NCBI RefSeq assembly: GCF_001441615.1
Contig: NZ_LAXJ01000028.1
Location: 1 to 64,000, forward strand
Origin: Roseovarius atlanticus
GTDB taxonomy: Bacteria > Pseudomonadota > Alphaproteobacteria > Rhodobacterales > Rhodobacteraceae
Direction of reading: 5' to 3'
Length of the DNA: 64,000 nucleotides
Shown: positions 53,036 through 60,819 of the stretch, piece after piece
How positions within the stretch are numbered: position 1 is the stretch's first letter
Layout of the letters: the number at the start of each line of letters is the position of its first letter
Translations under genes and position numbers: made by a program
Notes under the pieces: model-generated
Databases searched by the model: none
Seen by the model: the letters and a program-made list of their open reading frames with translations, nothing else
Told to the model about the DNA's origin: nothing

Positions 53036-54115
53036 ATGAGTGTCGTCACCTACTTCGTCGAAACGGCTGAAGGCTATCTCAATACCGCCGCCGAGACGCA
53101 ATTCGGTGCGGTCGCCGCAACAGTCGGAACGATGCTGGTACTCGGCACTACGCTCGTTGTCATTCTGGTTTTCATCAACACGATCTACCAGTATCGCGCC
53201 ATGGACGGGTGCACGGCCTTTTGGCTCGCCGTGAAGGTCGCGCTGATAGGCGCATTTGCAACCAACTGGGTACAGTTCAACATCCTTGCTGCGGCGATCC
53301 TGAACGGGATCGACAGCATTGCCGGGTCGCTCGTGGCTTCTGTCGGTGGTGGATCACCCGGCCCATCCGGCACCTTTGCAGAGGAGTTCGATGACCTGAT
53401 CGCGGCACTCGGCGACTATCTGAATGCCGCGGGGTCTGAACTGAACTGGATGGCAGGTGCCCTGTTGGACACACTTGGCGTTTTGCTGCTCTCGATCCTC
53501 GGTGGCTTGGCGGCTTTCATAGTCGTTGCGTCCAGGCTCATGATCGCTCTACTTATCGGGATCGCGCCGGTCATGATCTTCCTGACACTGTTTGAAGTGA
53601 CCAAGGATTATTTCGCGCGCTGGCTTTCGGCGCTGATTTCCTTTGCGATGTACCCCATCGTTGTTGCCGGTGTGTTCGCAACGATCACAGGAGTCTCGCG
53701 TGCGCTACTTGCTGAGCTGGGCGACCCGGAAGGCGCCTCCAACATCGGCGCGCTGATTCCGTTCTTCATGATGGTGCTGATGGCCAAGGGTTTCATCATA
53801 GCTACGCCATTCCTGGTTCGGGCGATCTCCGGCAACATCATGATGCCAGCTCTCTCGGCCGGGTTCGGCGGCAGCTATGCCTTTGCCCGAGGGCTTGCAG
53901 GTAGCCAGCAGGTCTACAACCGATACGCAATCGGGGGCGCAACGGGTGCGGAATACGCAGCCCTGCGCGCGCGCCAATTCTTCGGTGTGCAAGCGTTGCC
54001 AAGCCGACCCAATACTGCGGGCGGGGCAACCGCATCTCCTGCCAGCGACGGGACCGGGACTAGCGCTCGGATGCTTGCGCAGCTTTCAAGGTTGGGTCGC
54101 CTCGGCAGGCGGTGA
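53036..54115 (+). CDS. virB6: VirB6/TrbL channel protein
   Basis: A 359-residue polytopic inner-membrane protein with about six helices in the TrbL/VirB6 pattern (GVLLLSILGGLAAFIVVASR, LIGIAPVMIFLTLFE, FARWLSALISFAMYP). The C-terminus is soluble and flexible. It forms the inner-membrane passage. It is the last visible gene of the virB run, and the cargo island follows. Confidence 0.9.
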   Translation: MSVVTYFVETAEGYLNTAAETQFGAVAATVGTMLVLGTTLVVILVFINTIYQYRAMDGCTAFWLAVKVALIGAFATNWVQFNILAAAILNGIDSIAGSLVASVGGGSPGPSGTFAEEFDDLIAALGDYLNAAGSELNWMAGALLDTLGVLLLSILGGLAAFIVVASRLMIALLIGIAPVMIFLTLFEVTKDYFARWLSALISFAMYPIVVAGVFATITGVSRALLAELGDPEGASNIGALIPFFMMVLMAKGFIIATPFLVRAISGNIMMPALSAGFGGSYAFARGLAGSQQVYNRYAIGGATGAEYAALRARQFFGVQALPSRPNTAGGATASPASDGTGTSARMLAQLSRLGRLGRR

Positions 54116-54332
54116 ACGGCTCAAACCGGTCACTCGACCTTCCTTATGAGTGCTGCGGCCGCAACTCGTTCTGCCGCCATCCGCTTTAGCCGCAAAATAT
54201 GGTGTCTAGCGAACTTACAGGTCGAGGGACTTTAGGCGCTTTTTTTGCGGCAGCGCCAATGACCGCATCGTAGATCACCGCATAAGTATCCAGGCGGTCT
54301 AACAACCCAATATCACAAAAACAACATTATTA

Positions 54333-54360
54333 TTGATTTCCTCCAAATATCTGTTATGTT
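54333..54360 (+). promoter_or_regulatory. Probable promoter of the Xre antitoxin-like gene
   Basis: TTGATT (54333-54338) and TATGTT (54355-54360) with a 16-base spacer, in a short AT-rich stretch 24 bases upstream of the ATG. The region 54116-54332 shows no gene. The sequence GGCGCT...AGCGCC near 54237 is a weak hairpin. Confidence 0.45.
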
Positions 54361-54383
54361 GCGATCTAGCTAATGGAGTACCT

Positions 54384-54845
54384 ATGGCAGAGTGGCTGGA
54401 GTTCGAAGCGCAGGGTTTCGTAGCACCTGACGGGACGGAAATGGTGGTTGTTCGGCGCAAAGACTGGGACGCAGTTTGCTCTCTTGCCGAGCGCGCGGTG
54501 GCAAAGATGGAAGAGGAAACTATGAATATCCCTGACGATGTCGAACAGTATTTGAAGCTGGGACTCAACCCAGTTGCTGCGTGGCGGCGCCATGCAGGCG
54601 TGACCCAAGCGGTGCTTGCAAGCAAAGTCGGCGTGACTCAGGCGGCAATTGCACGGATCGAAGCCGGACCGAATGGTGCCGGCCGAGACGACACGTTGAC
54701 ACGCATCGCCAAGGCGCTCGGAGCGCCGCTCGCGCACCTCAACCCACCGGCCAAGACGCCGACCGAGCGGATGCGCAAAGCGATAGCTAACAGCACCAAC
54801 TCGAAGACCGGGCGCCTGCTCCAGCCTGCCTCCCCTAGCCGCTGA
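54384..54845 (+). CDS. Xre-family antitoxin-like regulator
   Basis: A 153-residue protein with an N-terminal segment common in type II antitoxins (GTEMVVVRRKDWDAV) and a C-terminal helix-turn-helix (VTQAVLASKVGVTQAAIARIEAG). It would bind its own promoter. No RelE/HigB-like toxin is seen on either side, so it is an orphan or a general regulator. It marks the left edge of the cargo island. Confidence 0.78.
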   Translation: MAEWLEFEAQGFVAPDGTEMVVVRRKDWDAVCSLAERAVAKMEEETMNIPDDVEQYLKLGLNPVAAWRRHAGVTQAVLASKVGVTQAAIARIEAGPNGAGRDDTLTRIAKALGAPLAHLNPPAKTPTERMRKAIANSTNSKTGRLLQPASPSR

Positions 54846-54958
54846 AACCACGACCCGAAAATGACTTCCAGCACGTCAGTCCGTGCCGCAGTGCGGCTTT
54901 CCAAATGACGGGCGCTTGACCTACTGTTTCTTCATCTTGGGGTTTGAAATCAGTCAAC

Positions 54959-55465
54959 ATGTACGAATTCCGGAACCTTTGCGATTCAAAAGCCACCAAT
55001 GAAGAAATTGACGCTTTCGTCAATTTGGTTGGCGCAGGTGGCGCCGTTGACGAATACTATGTTCGGCTAGGCATAGTACGACCGGGAGTTCGGATCGTCT
55101 TTGCTGAACTTGACGGACAGGCAGTCGGCGTCGATGCCCTAAAGCGACCGTCAATCCAATATCGAACTGGCCTTCAATCAGCTGTGAGGGCAGATTTTCC
55201 TTTAGCTGATGACGAATATCCGTATGAGCTTGGCTATGTATCGGTTTCGCCTAATTACTCTCGACAGGGCCTAGCGAGAACGCTGGTCGCGGAAGTACTG
55301 CGGCTTGCAGACGGAAGTGGCGTCTTTGCGACCACGAGCAATCTCGCGATGAAGGACGGCCTACTACCTTCATTCGAGTTTGTCCTTGCAGGCAACTCAC
55401 GGAGAAATGGTTCCGGCGATGTCCTGCACCTCCTCGTCCTGAAACACAGGAAAGGTGACGAATGA
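54959..55465 (+). CDS. GNAT-family N-acetyltransferase-like protein
   Basis: The product is about 168 residues with the acetyl-CoA-binding motif region (LGYVSVSPNYSRQGLARTLV) and a C-terminal strand-helix part (SGVFATTSNLAMKD). The substrate is unknown. It could modify a small molecule or act in a toxin-like way. ATG 54959 is used; TTG 54944 is possible. Confidence 0.75.
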   Translation: MYEFRNLCDSKATNEEIDAFVNLVGAGGAVDEYYVRLGIVRPGVRIVFAELDGQAVGVDALKRPSIQYRTGLQSAVRADFPLADDEYPYELGYVSVSPNYSRQGLARTLVAEVLRLADGSGVFATTSNLAMKDGLLPSFEFVLAGNSRRNGSGDVLHLLVLKHRKGDE

Positions 55466-55609
55466 CAGGCGTTTTGAATGGGCACTTGAACGTAGCCTTT
55501 CGTACTTCACAGCGAACGTCATTGCTTCGCGAGACATTCCGATTCATTGTGAATCCACAACAACATATTGAGCCGTCGACAAGGCATCATACATATTTAG
55601 GGGAGAGCG

Positions 55610-56785
55610 ATGGCTGATGATTTTGTTCCGCTGTCAGTACAACAGTATTCACGTGAAGCCATTGGCACTGACAGACGACGTGGTGACAGCACGCTAAATT
55701 TTCCACTTCTTGGTCTATTTGGGGAGGTTGGCAGCCTTCTTGCAGAGGTAAAGAAAAAGCAACGGGATAAGGTCTCCTATTTGGCCTATGCAGAGGCCGT
55801 CAACGAAGAGCTCGGAGATGTGCTGTGGTACTTCAATCTTGTTGCGAGCAAGGGGGGTGTGCCTTTCGCAGACATTGTAACCAACCTACACCAAGGAGGT
55901 GAGCCTTGGTCATCGGCGTCCGACGAACCGCTCACGTTCGATGCACTACAACCCTCGATCATTGATCCACCAAAAACGCCAACAGAGGCTTTCGAGAAGA
56001 CCCTGATCGAACTTGCCGCCGCAGTGGGCCGTTTGATGGATGAACATGCCGCAAGTGACCTAAGTCATGATCGTCGCCGCCTTGGACCCCGCCTTGCTTC
56101 AATCTTGGAGACACTCATTAGAGCCGCGAATGAGGCAGGTGTCAGTCTAGAAGCGGCCGCAGTCAAAAATCGCCACAAGACGCTCGATCGCTGGCCGGTC
56201 GAGAAGAATTACCCTCAACTGTTTGACGAAGACGCTCCTCGAGAAGAGCAATTGCCTCGGCACCTCAAGATCGAAATCTTTGAGCGCTCTGTTTCAGGAA
56301 AAAATTACGTCTTCCAAACGTGCCATGGTCTGAACATAGGTGACCGTCTGACTGACAACGCCATGACGCCAGATGACTACCGCTTCCATGACGTTTTTCA
56401 CTATGCCTACGTGGCTGTTTTGGGCTGGTCTCCAGTCACACGTTCATTGTTCCGGCTCAAGCGGAAGAGCCAACCGAAGATTGACGAGGCGCAGGATGGA
56501 GCACGCGCGACGCTTATCGAAGAGGGCGTTGCCACTTGGATCTTCGGGCAAGCTATGAACATGAAGTTCTTTGAGGGTCTCGCCCCCGGTGACCTTCCGT
56601 TCGACTTACTCAAACAAGTCCGCCAATTCGTGTCCGGTTACGAGTCGGCCGAATGCCCCGCATGGTTGTGGGAACAAGCCATATTGCAAGGCTACGCAGC
56701 TTTCAGATACCTCAGAGAAAACCGCCGCGGTACCATTATCATCGACATGGCCAACCGCCGCCTCGACATCGAGCCGATTACATGA
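55610..56785 (+). CDS. MazG-like nucleotide pyrophosphohydrolase fused to an unknown C-terminal domain
   Basis: The N-terminal ~100 residues match the MazG all-alpha fold (GLFGEVGSLLAEVKKK with E39 and E46; AVNEELGDVLWYFN with E66/E67 and D70). Such enzymes hydrolyse (d)NTPs to monophosphate and pyrophosphate. The C-terminal ~180 residues (YRFHDVFHYAYVAVLGW, EEGVATWIFGQA) are rich in His/Glu and could be a second metal-dependent domain of unknown type. GGGGAGAG lies before the ATG. Its stop overlaps the next start (ATGA), so the two are coupled. It may lower or cleanse a nucleotide pool. Confidence 0.8.
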   Translation: MADDFVPLSVQQYSREAIGTDRRRGDSTLNFPLLGLFGEVGSLLAEVKKKQRDKVSYLAYAEAVNEELGDVLWYFNLVASKGGVPFADIVTNLHQGGEPWSSASDEPLTFDALQPSIIDPPKTPTEAFEKTLIELAAAVGRLMDEHAASDLSHDRRRLGPRLASILETLIRAANEAGVSLEAAAVKNRHKTLDRWPVEKNYPQLFDEDAPREEQLPRHLKIEIFERSVSGKNYVFQTCHGLNIGDRLTDNAMTPDDYRFHDVFHYAYVAVLGWSPVTRSLFRLKRKSQPKIDEAQDGARATLIEEGVATWIFGQAMNMKFFEGLAPGDLPFDLLKQVRQFVSGYESAECPAWLWEQAILQGYAAFRYLRENRRGTIIIDMANRRLDIEPIT

Positions 56786-57468
56786 AAACAGCAGCAGATT
56801 TTGTGGATGCGCTGAGCGAGATCACCCTCGACAACACGTTCAATCCTTACCGCGACAACTGCCCTGTGCATGATGTCCCCGAAGCAGCCAAGCGGCGTCG
56901 AACCAACCTACAGCGATGTCTAGAAGCCTGTCTTGAGGGCGAAGCAGACACAATCTGGGTCGCCCGCGACCTAGGCTATCGGGGTGGCAGACGCACAGGA
57001 GTTCCGCTTACGGACGAGGCGCATCTGAATGACGCCTCATGTCTGTTTGCAGGTGCGCCGCTTGTCCGCGCGACGATTGGGGCACCGGTTGCTGAGCGGA
57101 CCGCCACTATTACCTGGGGGCAACTACGCGTCATAGGAAAGCCTGTTATGCTCTGGAACGTGTTCCCGCTCCATCCACATGCGCCAGGCGACGCGATGAC
57201 TAACCGCTGCCACAAGAAATCAGAACGTGTAGCCACCTGGCCTTTCATGCTGGCGCTACTGGACTTGTTGAAACCCCGCAAACTGGTGGCCATCGGTCGC
57301 GATGCTGGAATGGCTCTTGCAGATCTTTCGACAGACGTGTCAGTCGTGCGCCACCCGAGCTATGGCGGTCAGGCAGAATTTATCGCCGGTATTCGAGAAA
57401 TCTATGACTTAGCACCAGCGACGGCAGCCACAACTGAAGCAACGTTACCATTCGCCGAGTTTGCTTGA
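56782..57468 (+). CDS. Uracil-DNA-glycosylase-superfamily-like protein
   Basis: A 228-residue protein. The UDG pattern is suggested by NPYRDNCPVHD near the start, a central VARDLGYRGGRRTGVPLTDE, MLWNVFPLHPH and the motif VVRHPSYGG near the end. Members remove uracil or modified bases from DNA. Catalytic competence cannot be judged by eye. It is coupled to the MazG-like gene. Its last 67 bases overlap the convergent thymidylate-synthase-like gene. Confidence 0.72.
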   Translation: MKTAADFVDALSEITLDNTFNPYRDNCPVHDVPEAAKRRRTNLQRCLEACLEGEADTIWVARDLGYRGGRRTGVPLTDEAHLNDASCLFAGAPLVRATIGAPVAERTATITWGQLRVIGKPVMLWNVFPLHPHAPGDAMTNRCHKKSERVATWPFMLALLDLLKPRKLVAIGRDAGMALADLSTDVSVVRHPSYGGQAEFIAGIREIYDLAPATAATTEATLPFAEFA

Positions 57469-58235
57469 TCAGCCTTCTGAGGCAGCGCGTCATACTCATC
57501 GAGAAGCGCCTGCAAGTCTTTGCGGGTTGTCGCGCCACCAGCGCAGGTGCGCGGAAGATCAATTGTGGCGTGTGACGAAATGATCGTGAGGGGACCAACA
57601 TCCTGGTCGGTCTCTTGCGCAACGAAGGCCATAAGCTGACCTAAACCGATCAAGTTTCCGAGAAGCTTTTCAATGTAGTAGTGGTTCCGGTAGAGGGCGG
57701 TCAGGGTGATGGTCTTTCGCGGACCCGGCAAGCGCTTGAAACTCAGAAAACTGAGGCACTGCCCGCCATAGGGCGAGTTATCGATGTCGCGAGCAGGATC
57801 AAACAACGCCAGTTCATACTTGTTCTTTGTTGTGAGTGTGCGCATGCGCGTGACGATATCCCAGAGTGGGTTGTCGTTTGGCGCTCCTGGCCAGTGGCTC
57901 ATGCGCTCGAAGTAATATCCAGACCAACGCTCTTTCTTGCGCACTGTGGGCAGGACACGCTCGTGAAAAGCTTCGAAAAACTCAGGCGCACCATGCCGGT
58001 TGTAAAGCGCTTGTGGGAAAATAGTGTTCGAGATCGTGCGCACAGACTTGTCGTGGCGGCGTAAGAACTGATCGACGGCGGCCACTCTGTCGTCGCTGAG
58101 TAGCGCACCAGTAGTTGGACTCTCTATCGTCAAAATGACATTGTGCGCTTCATGGCCAGGTGCCGCATCGACGGCACGCACGGCTTCCCTCCAAGTTTCA
58201 ACGCAGCTAGGCTGCGACAGCACGATCGGGGACAT
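57402..58235 (-). CDS. Divergent thymidylate-synthase-like protein
   Basis: A 277-residue protein. The region SPYGGQCLSFLSF (Cys160), TALYRNHYYIEKLLGNLIGL and LMAFVAQETDQDVGPLTIISS aligns by eye with the ThyA core: PCHAFFQF, QRSCDVFLGLPFN, MMAQQCDLEVGDFVW. The catalytic Cys is kept. The RS-D and substrate Asn positions differ, so the substrate is likely not plain dUMP, or the protein is a binder. The family methylates or hydroxymethylates pyrimidine nucleotides. Its start overlaps the C1 peptidase gene by 29 bases. Confidence 0.65.
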   Translation of the reverse strand: MSPIVLSQPSCVETWREAVRAVDAAPGHEAHNVILTIESPTTGALLSDDRVAAVDQFLRRHDKSVRTISNTIFPQALYNRHGAPEFFEAFHERVLPTVRKKERWSGYYFERMSHWPGAPNDNPLWDIVTRMRTLTTKNKYELALFDPARDIDNSPYGGQCLSFLSFKRLPGPRKTITLTALYRNHYYIEKLLGNLIGLGQLMAFVAQETDQDVGPLTIISSHATIDLPRTCAGGATTRKDLQALLDEYDALPQKADQANSANGNVASVVAAVAGAKS

Positions 58236-58890
58236 TGCACGCCTCCTTCAACAACGCCAATCCATACATGTGCCGACGCAGATAATCCTCAGCGAGCCAA
58301 ATGTGACCCGCCATTCCCCACTTGGTTCCCCAACTGTTGCGGATGAGAATGACAGATTGACCCAAATGGTCGCCGTAACCCACCGCGACAACAGCGTGTC
58401 GCGGGGCGGGAAAAGCCTGATCCCGGTCGTCATGTACAACCATTCCATCATTTGGTGGATGAAAAAACCGTCGCGTGAGCGTCGACAAGACAATCGCGGG
58501 CCTCTTCTGGTCTAAAGCCTTGCGGATCAAATCCAAATCTTGCAGTGGCTGTTCACCTTCGCGACCATATAAAGCGCCGACGCCGATCGGTGGGCGATAC
58601 AGAGAAAGATCATTTGGTAATGTTGGAAGATAGGGCCAACCTTGTTCCTCCGGTTGTCCTTCATTCGCTAGCGTCGCCAGCATGTCGTTCAAGAACGCAC
58701 CTTTGGTCGGCGGCCGCCCCGCTCTCTGCTGCGCATGATAAAACACATACTCACAGGACAGCGGGTCCCAACCGTCCCGCAATCCAGCATGGGCGTCGCT
58801 CGCTGCAAAAGCCAAGCAGGTCGGACGCGCTCCTTGGTCCCGGACAGGCCCAAATTGCCCACGTAAATCTACCTCTACTACCACTGACAC
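58207..58890 (-). CDS. Papain-like (C1) cysteine peptidase, cytoplasmic
   Basis: A 227-residue protein with the papain active-site set: Gln19 and Cys25 (GPVRDQGARPTCLAFA), His165 (APRHAVVAVGYG) and Asn185 (IRNSWGTKWGMAGHIWL). There is no signal peptide and no propeptide, so it would be active in the cytoplasm and would need another control. The gene just upstream encodes a protein with a chagasin-like inhibitor domain, which is a plausible control. Confidence 0.85.
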   Translation of the reverse strand: MSVVVEVDLRGQFGPVRDQGARPTCLAFAASDAHAGLRDGWDPLSCEYVFYHAQQRAGRPPTKGAFLNDMLATLANEGQPEEQGWPYLPTLPNDLSLYRPPIGVGALYGREGEQPLQDLDLIRKALDQKRPAIVLSTLTRRFFHPPNDGMVVHDDRDQAFPAPRHAVVAVGYGDHLGQSVILIRNSWGTKWGMAGHIWLAEDYLRRHMYGLALLKEACNVPDRAVAA

Positions 58891-58891
58891 C

Positions 58892-59908
58892 TTATGCGGC
58901 CTCCATCATCAGCCGCTCACGACGCTCAACACGCGACAGTCCTTCTTCTTCAGGGCCGGTGAAATCAAGTTCTAGTTCTAACCGCGTTAGTGCTTGTGCA
59001 AGATCCCACGGACGGGCCTCGTCGAGTACCAAGCGCCCACGATAATCCTCTGGTGGTTGCGCCGTCACCCGTCGAACGCCAGGGTCGCCAACGCTTTCTG
59101 TCTCAATCTCGAGAACCTCATCCCGAACAATAGCGAAGCCGCTATCGCGCAGCTCATCAATGTTCCAAAGGTAACCACCATTGCTATGCTCAGTCAGCTT
59201 CAAGATGAAGAGATCATTCCGGCTACCATCAATCCGTGTCCCGGCATCACGTTCGGTCAAAAGCCAAACATCGCCCCGGTAATTCGTTGGACGGTGACCA
59301 TCCAACAGGGCCTCTTTGAGAGCGCGCCGCTGCATCGACAGTAGTTCTCGTACTTGTTTGGGATCGATCATACGATAGCGCACGAGGGTCCAACAGAACG
59401 CTTCGTAGCTCACTCCAAGCCGGAGACTGAGCTGATAGATGACATTCGGTCGCCGAAGATGAGGTACAGTTATGTTCTGCCGTTTCATGTGATTGGCTAT
59501 CAGCCACTTTGGCATCAGGAAAGCAGTAGCAAAACCATCCGCTTCGACTTCTTGGAGGTCTTGTCCGGGCTGCTCATTCATCGTCATACGCCGTAGGATG
59601 TTTTCGTCATCAAGGCTTGGCTGGTGTTCCAACATGCAATGGCCAAGTTCATGCGCCGCCGTGAACCGCTGGATGCTTAGCGGGCGCTGTGTCGTAACGA
59701 GGATGCCTCGTGTCGGAAAGTTCAGGAAGGCCCCAAGCAAGCCGTCGAGAGGTCGGAACAGCAAGGGCACGTCCAGGTTCGAAATCGCTGAAAACACATT
59801 GATGGCACCGCCAGATTGTTCAATCTGATCTTTGACTCCGAGCTGTCGCAACAATCGACCGGCTGATTGTGCGCCCCTGCGCACAGCCTGAGCGTAGTTC
59901 GTGGCCAT
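58892..59908 (-). CDS. ImmA/IrrE metallopeptidase fused to a chagasin-like inhibitor domain
   Basis: A 338-residue protein. The N-terminal zinc peptidase has HELGH (86-90) and a downstream Glu (EVEADGFATAFLMP, about 122), as in ImmA/IrrE proteins that cut repressors. Residues about 230-316 resemble the I42 chagasin fold with its three loops: NGGYLW (243-248), VGDPGV (273-278) and RPW (299-301). Chagasins inhibit papain-like peptidases. The fusion next to a C1 peptidase gene suggests an inhibitor-protease pair. It follows the Xre gene by three bases. Confidence 0.78.
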   Translation of the reverse strand: MATNYAQAVRRGAQSAGRLLRQLGVKDQIEQSGGAINVFSAISNLDVPLLFRPLDGLLGAFLNFPTRGILVTTQRPLSIQRFTAAHELGHCMLEHQPSLDDENILRRMTMNEQPGQDLQEVEADGFATAFLMPKWLIANHMKRQNITVPHLRRPNVIYQLSLRLGVSYEAFCWTLVRYRMIDPKQVRELLSMQRRALKEALLDGHRPTNYRGDVWLLTERDAGTRIDGSRNDLFILKLTEHSNGGYLWNIDELRDSGFAIVRDEVLEIETESVGDPGVRRVTAQPPEDYRGRLVLDEARPWDLAQALTRLELELDFTGPEEEGLSRVERRERLMMEAA

Positions 59909-59911
59909 TTT

Positions 59912-60286
59912 TTACTCCTCGACGACCGCCGAGCGTGAGCGAAGATACTCGGCGAACCGGCCTAACTCATCACGGTCTTGACGGGATAAATCGGCAGCAC
60001 GCCGCGCAAGATGAGCAACATCAACAGGCAGTGCTGCATCTGCATCGTCCTCTCCCATGAAGTACGATACCGGTTGACGATAGAGCTTGGCCAATCGATT
60101 AAGTTCGAGTGCTTCAACACGCCGATTACCGGCTTCAATTTCTGACAAAGCGCTTCGCTGTATCTTGAGATATTGGGCCACTTCCTCCTGCTTCAGACCA
60201 AGATAAAGCCGCGCTTCTCGAAGCCGCTCACCCAAGATCCGACGCTCTTCGGAACCAGTGTCACCCGCTCGCTTTGCAACGCTCAT
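59912..60286 (-). CDS. Xre-family transcriptional regulator
   Basis: A 124-residue protein with a clear HTH (LGERLREARLYLGLKQEEVA, LKIQRSALSEIEAGNR) and a short helical C-terminus. Xre regulators next to ImmA/IrrE peptidases are often the peptidase's target, as in ImmR/ImmA. Its start overlaps the acyl-carrier-like gene by four bases, so it is the second gene of the operon. Confidence 0.9.
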   Translation of the reverse strand: MSVAKRAGDTGSEERRILGERLREARLYLGLKQEEVAQYLKIQRSALSEIEAGNRRVEALELNRLAKLYRQPVSYFMGEDDADAALPVDVAHLARRAADLSRQDRDELGRFAEYLRSRSAVVEE

Positions 60287-60747
60287 TTAGATTCCCCTTG
60301 CTTCTTAAGCCATTGGTTCTCTAGCCGCGGCATCATGTGATCCAACGCATCCTGAACTGAGGTGTAACCACCAGTGCGGACCGTGGCGTCTTTTGGCTGA
60401 AAGCCAAGTACATCTTCAACCGAGCACAATATCTCCACCACAACGAGAGAATCCATCGGCACTGGCGCCACCGCCGCAACGCCCGGTTCCTTTGGAAGTG
60501 CGAAACCATTCATGTCGGCTTCTGCTTCAGCGACAGCCATTAACTCCTCACGCAAGATGGCTTCTAGCGCTTGAGCTGGAAAACCTACGAACTTGGACTT
60601 TTCTTTCGTATCTGTCGCAACAACCATGGCATGTGTCCGAAAATCATTCCTTGAGACAACATAGCGTCGGAATATCCAACGCGCAAGAGATCTTGCAAAC
60701 GGGGAACAAAGTTTCAGATCGGCGATGTCAGCTATTTCAAATTTCAT
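60283..60747 (-). CDS. Unknown protein with an acyl-carrier-like C-terminal domain
   Basis: A 154-residue protein. The N-terminal ~85 residues are of unknown type. Residues 96-145 (MDSLVVVEILCSVEDVLGF, then GGYTSVQDALDHMM) resemble the acyl carrier core with DSL, where Ser100 would carry phosphopantetheine. It is the first gene of the leftward module, just after the VirD4 gene. It may instead be a helical domain with a chance DSL. No partner acyl enzyme is seen. Confidence 0.5.
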   Translation of the reverse strand: MKFEIADIADLKLCSPFARSLARWIFRRYVVSRNDFRTHAMVVATDTKEKSKFVGFPAQALEAILREELMAVAEAEADMNGFALPKEPGVAAVAPVPMDSLVVVEILCSVEDVLGFQPKDATVRTGGYTSVQDALDHMMPRLENQWLKKQGESK

Positions 60748-60819
60748 TTGTTCTTAACACGGTCGCAGCGAATGTCCGGATTCCGTCCCGCGCTCGACCG
60801 ACATAACATCTTCGCTACC

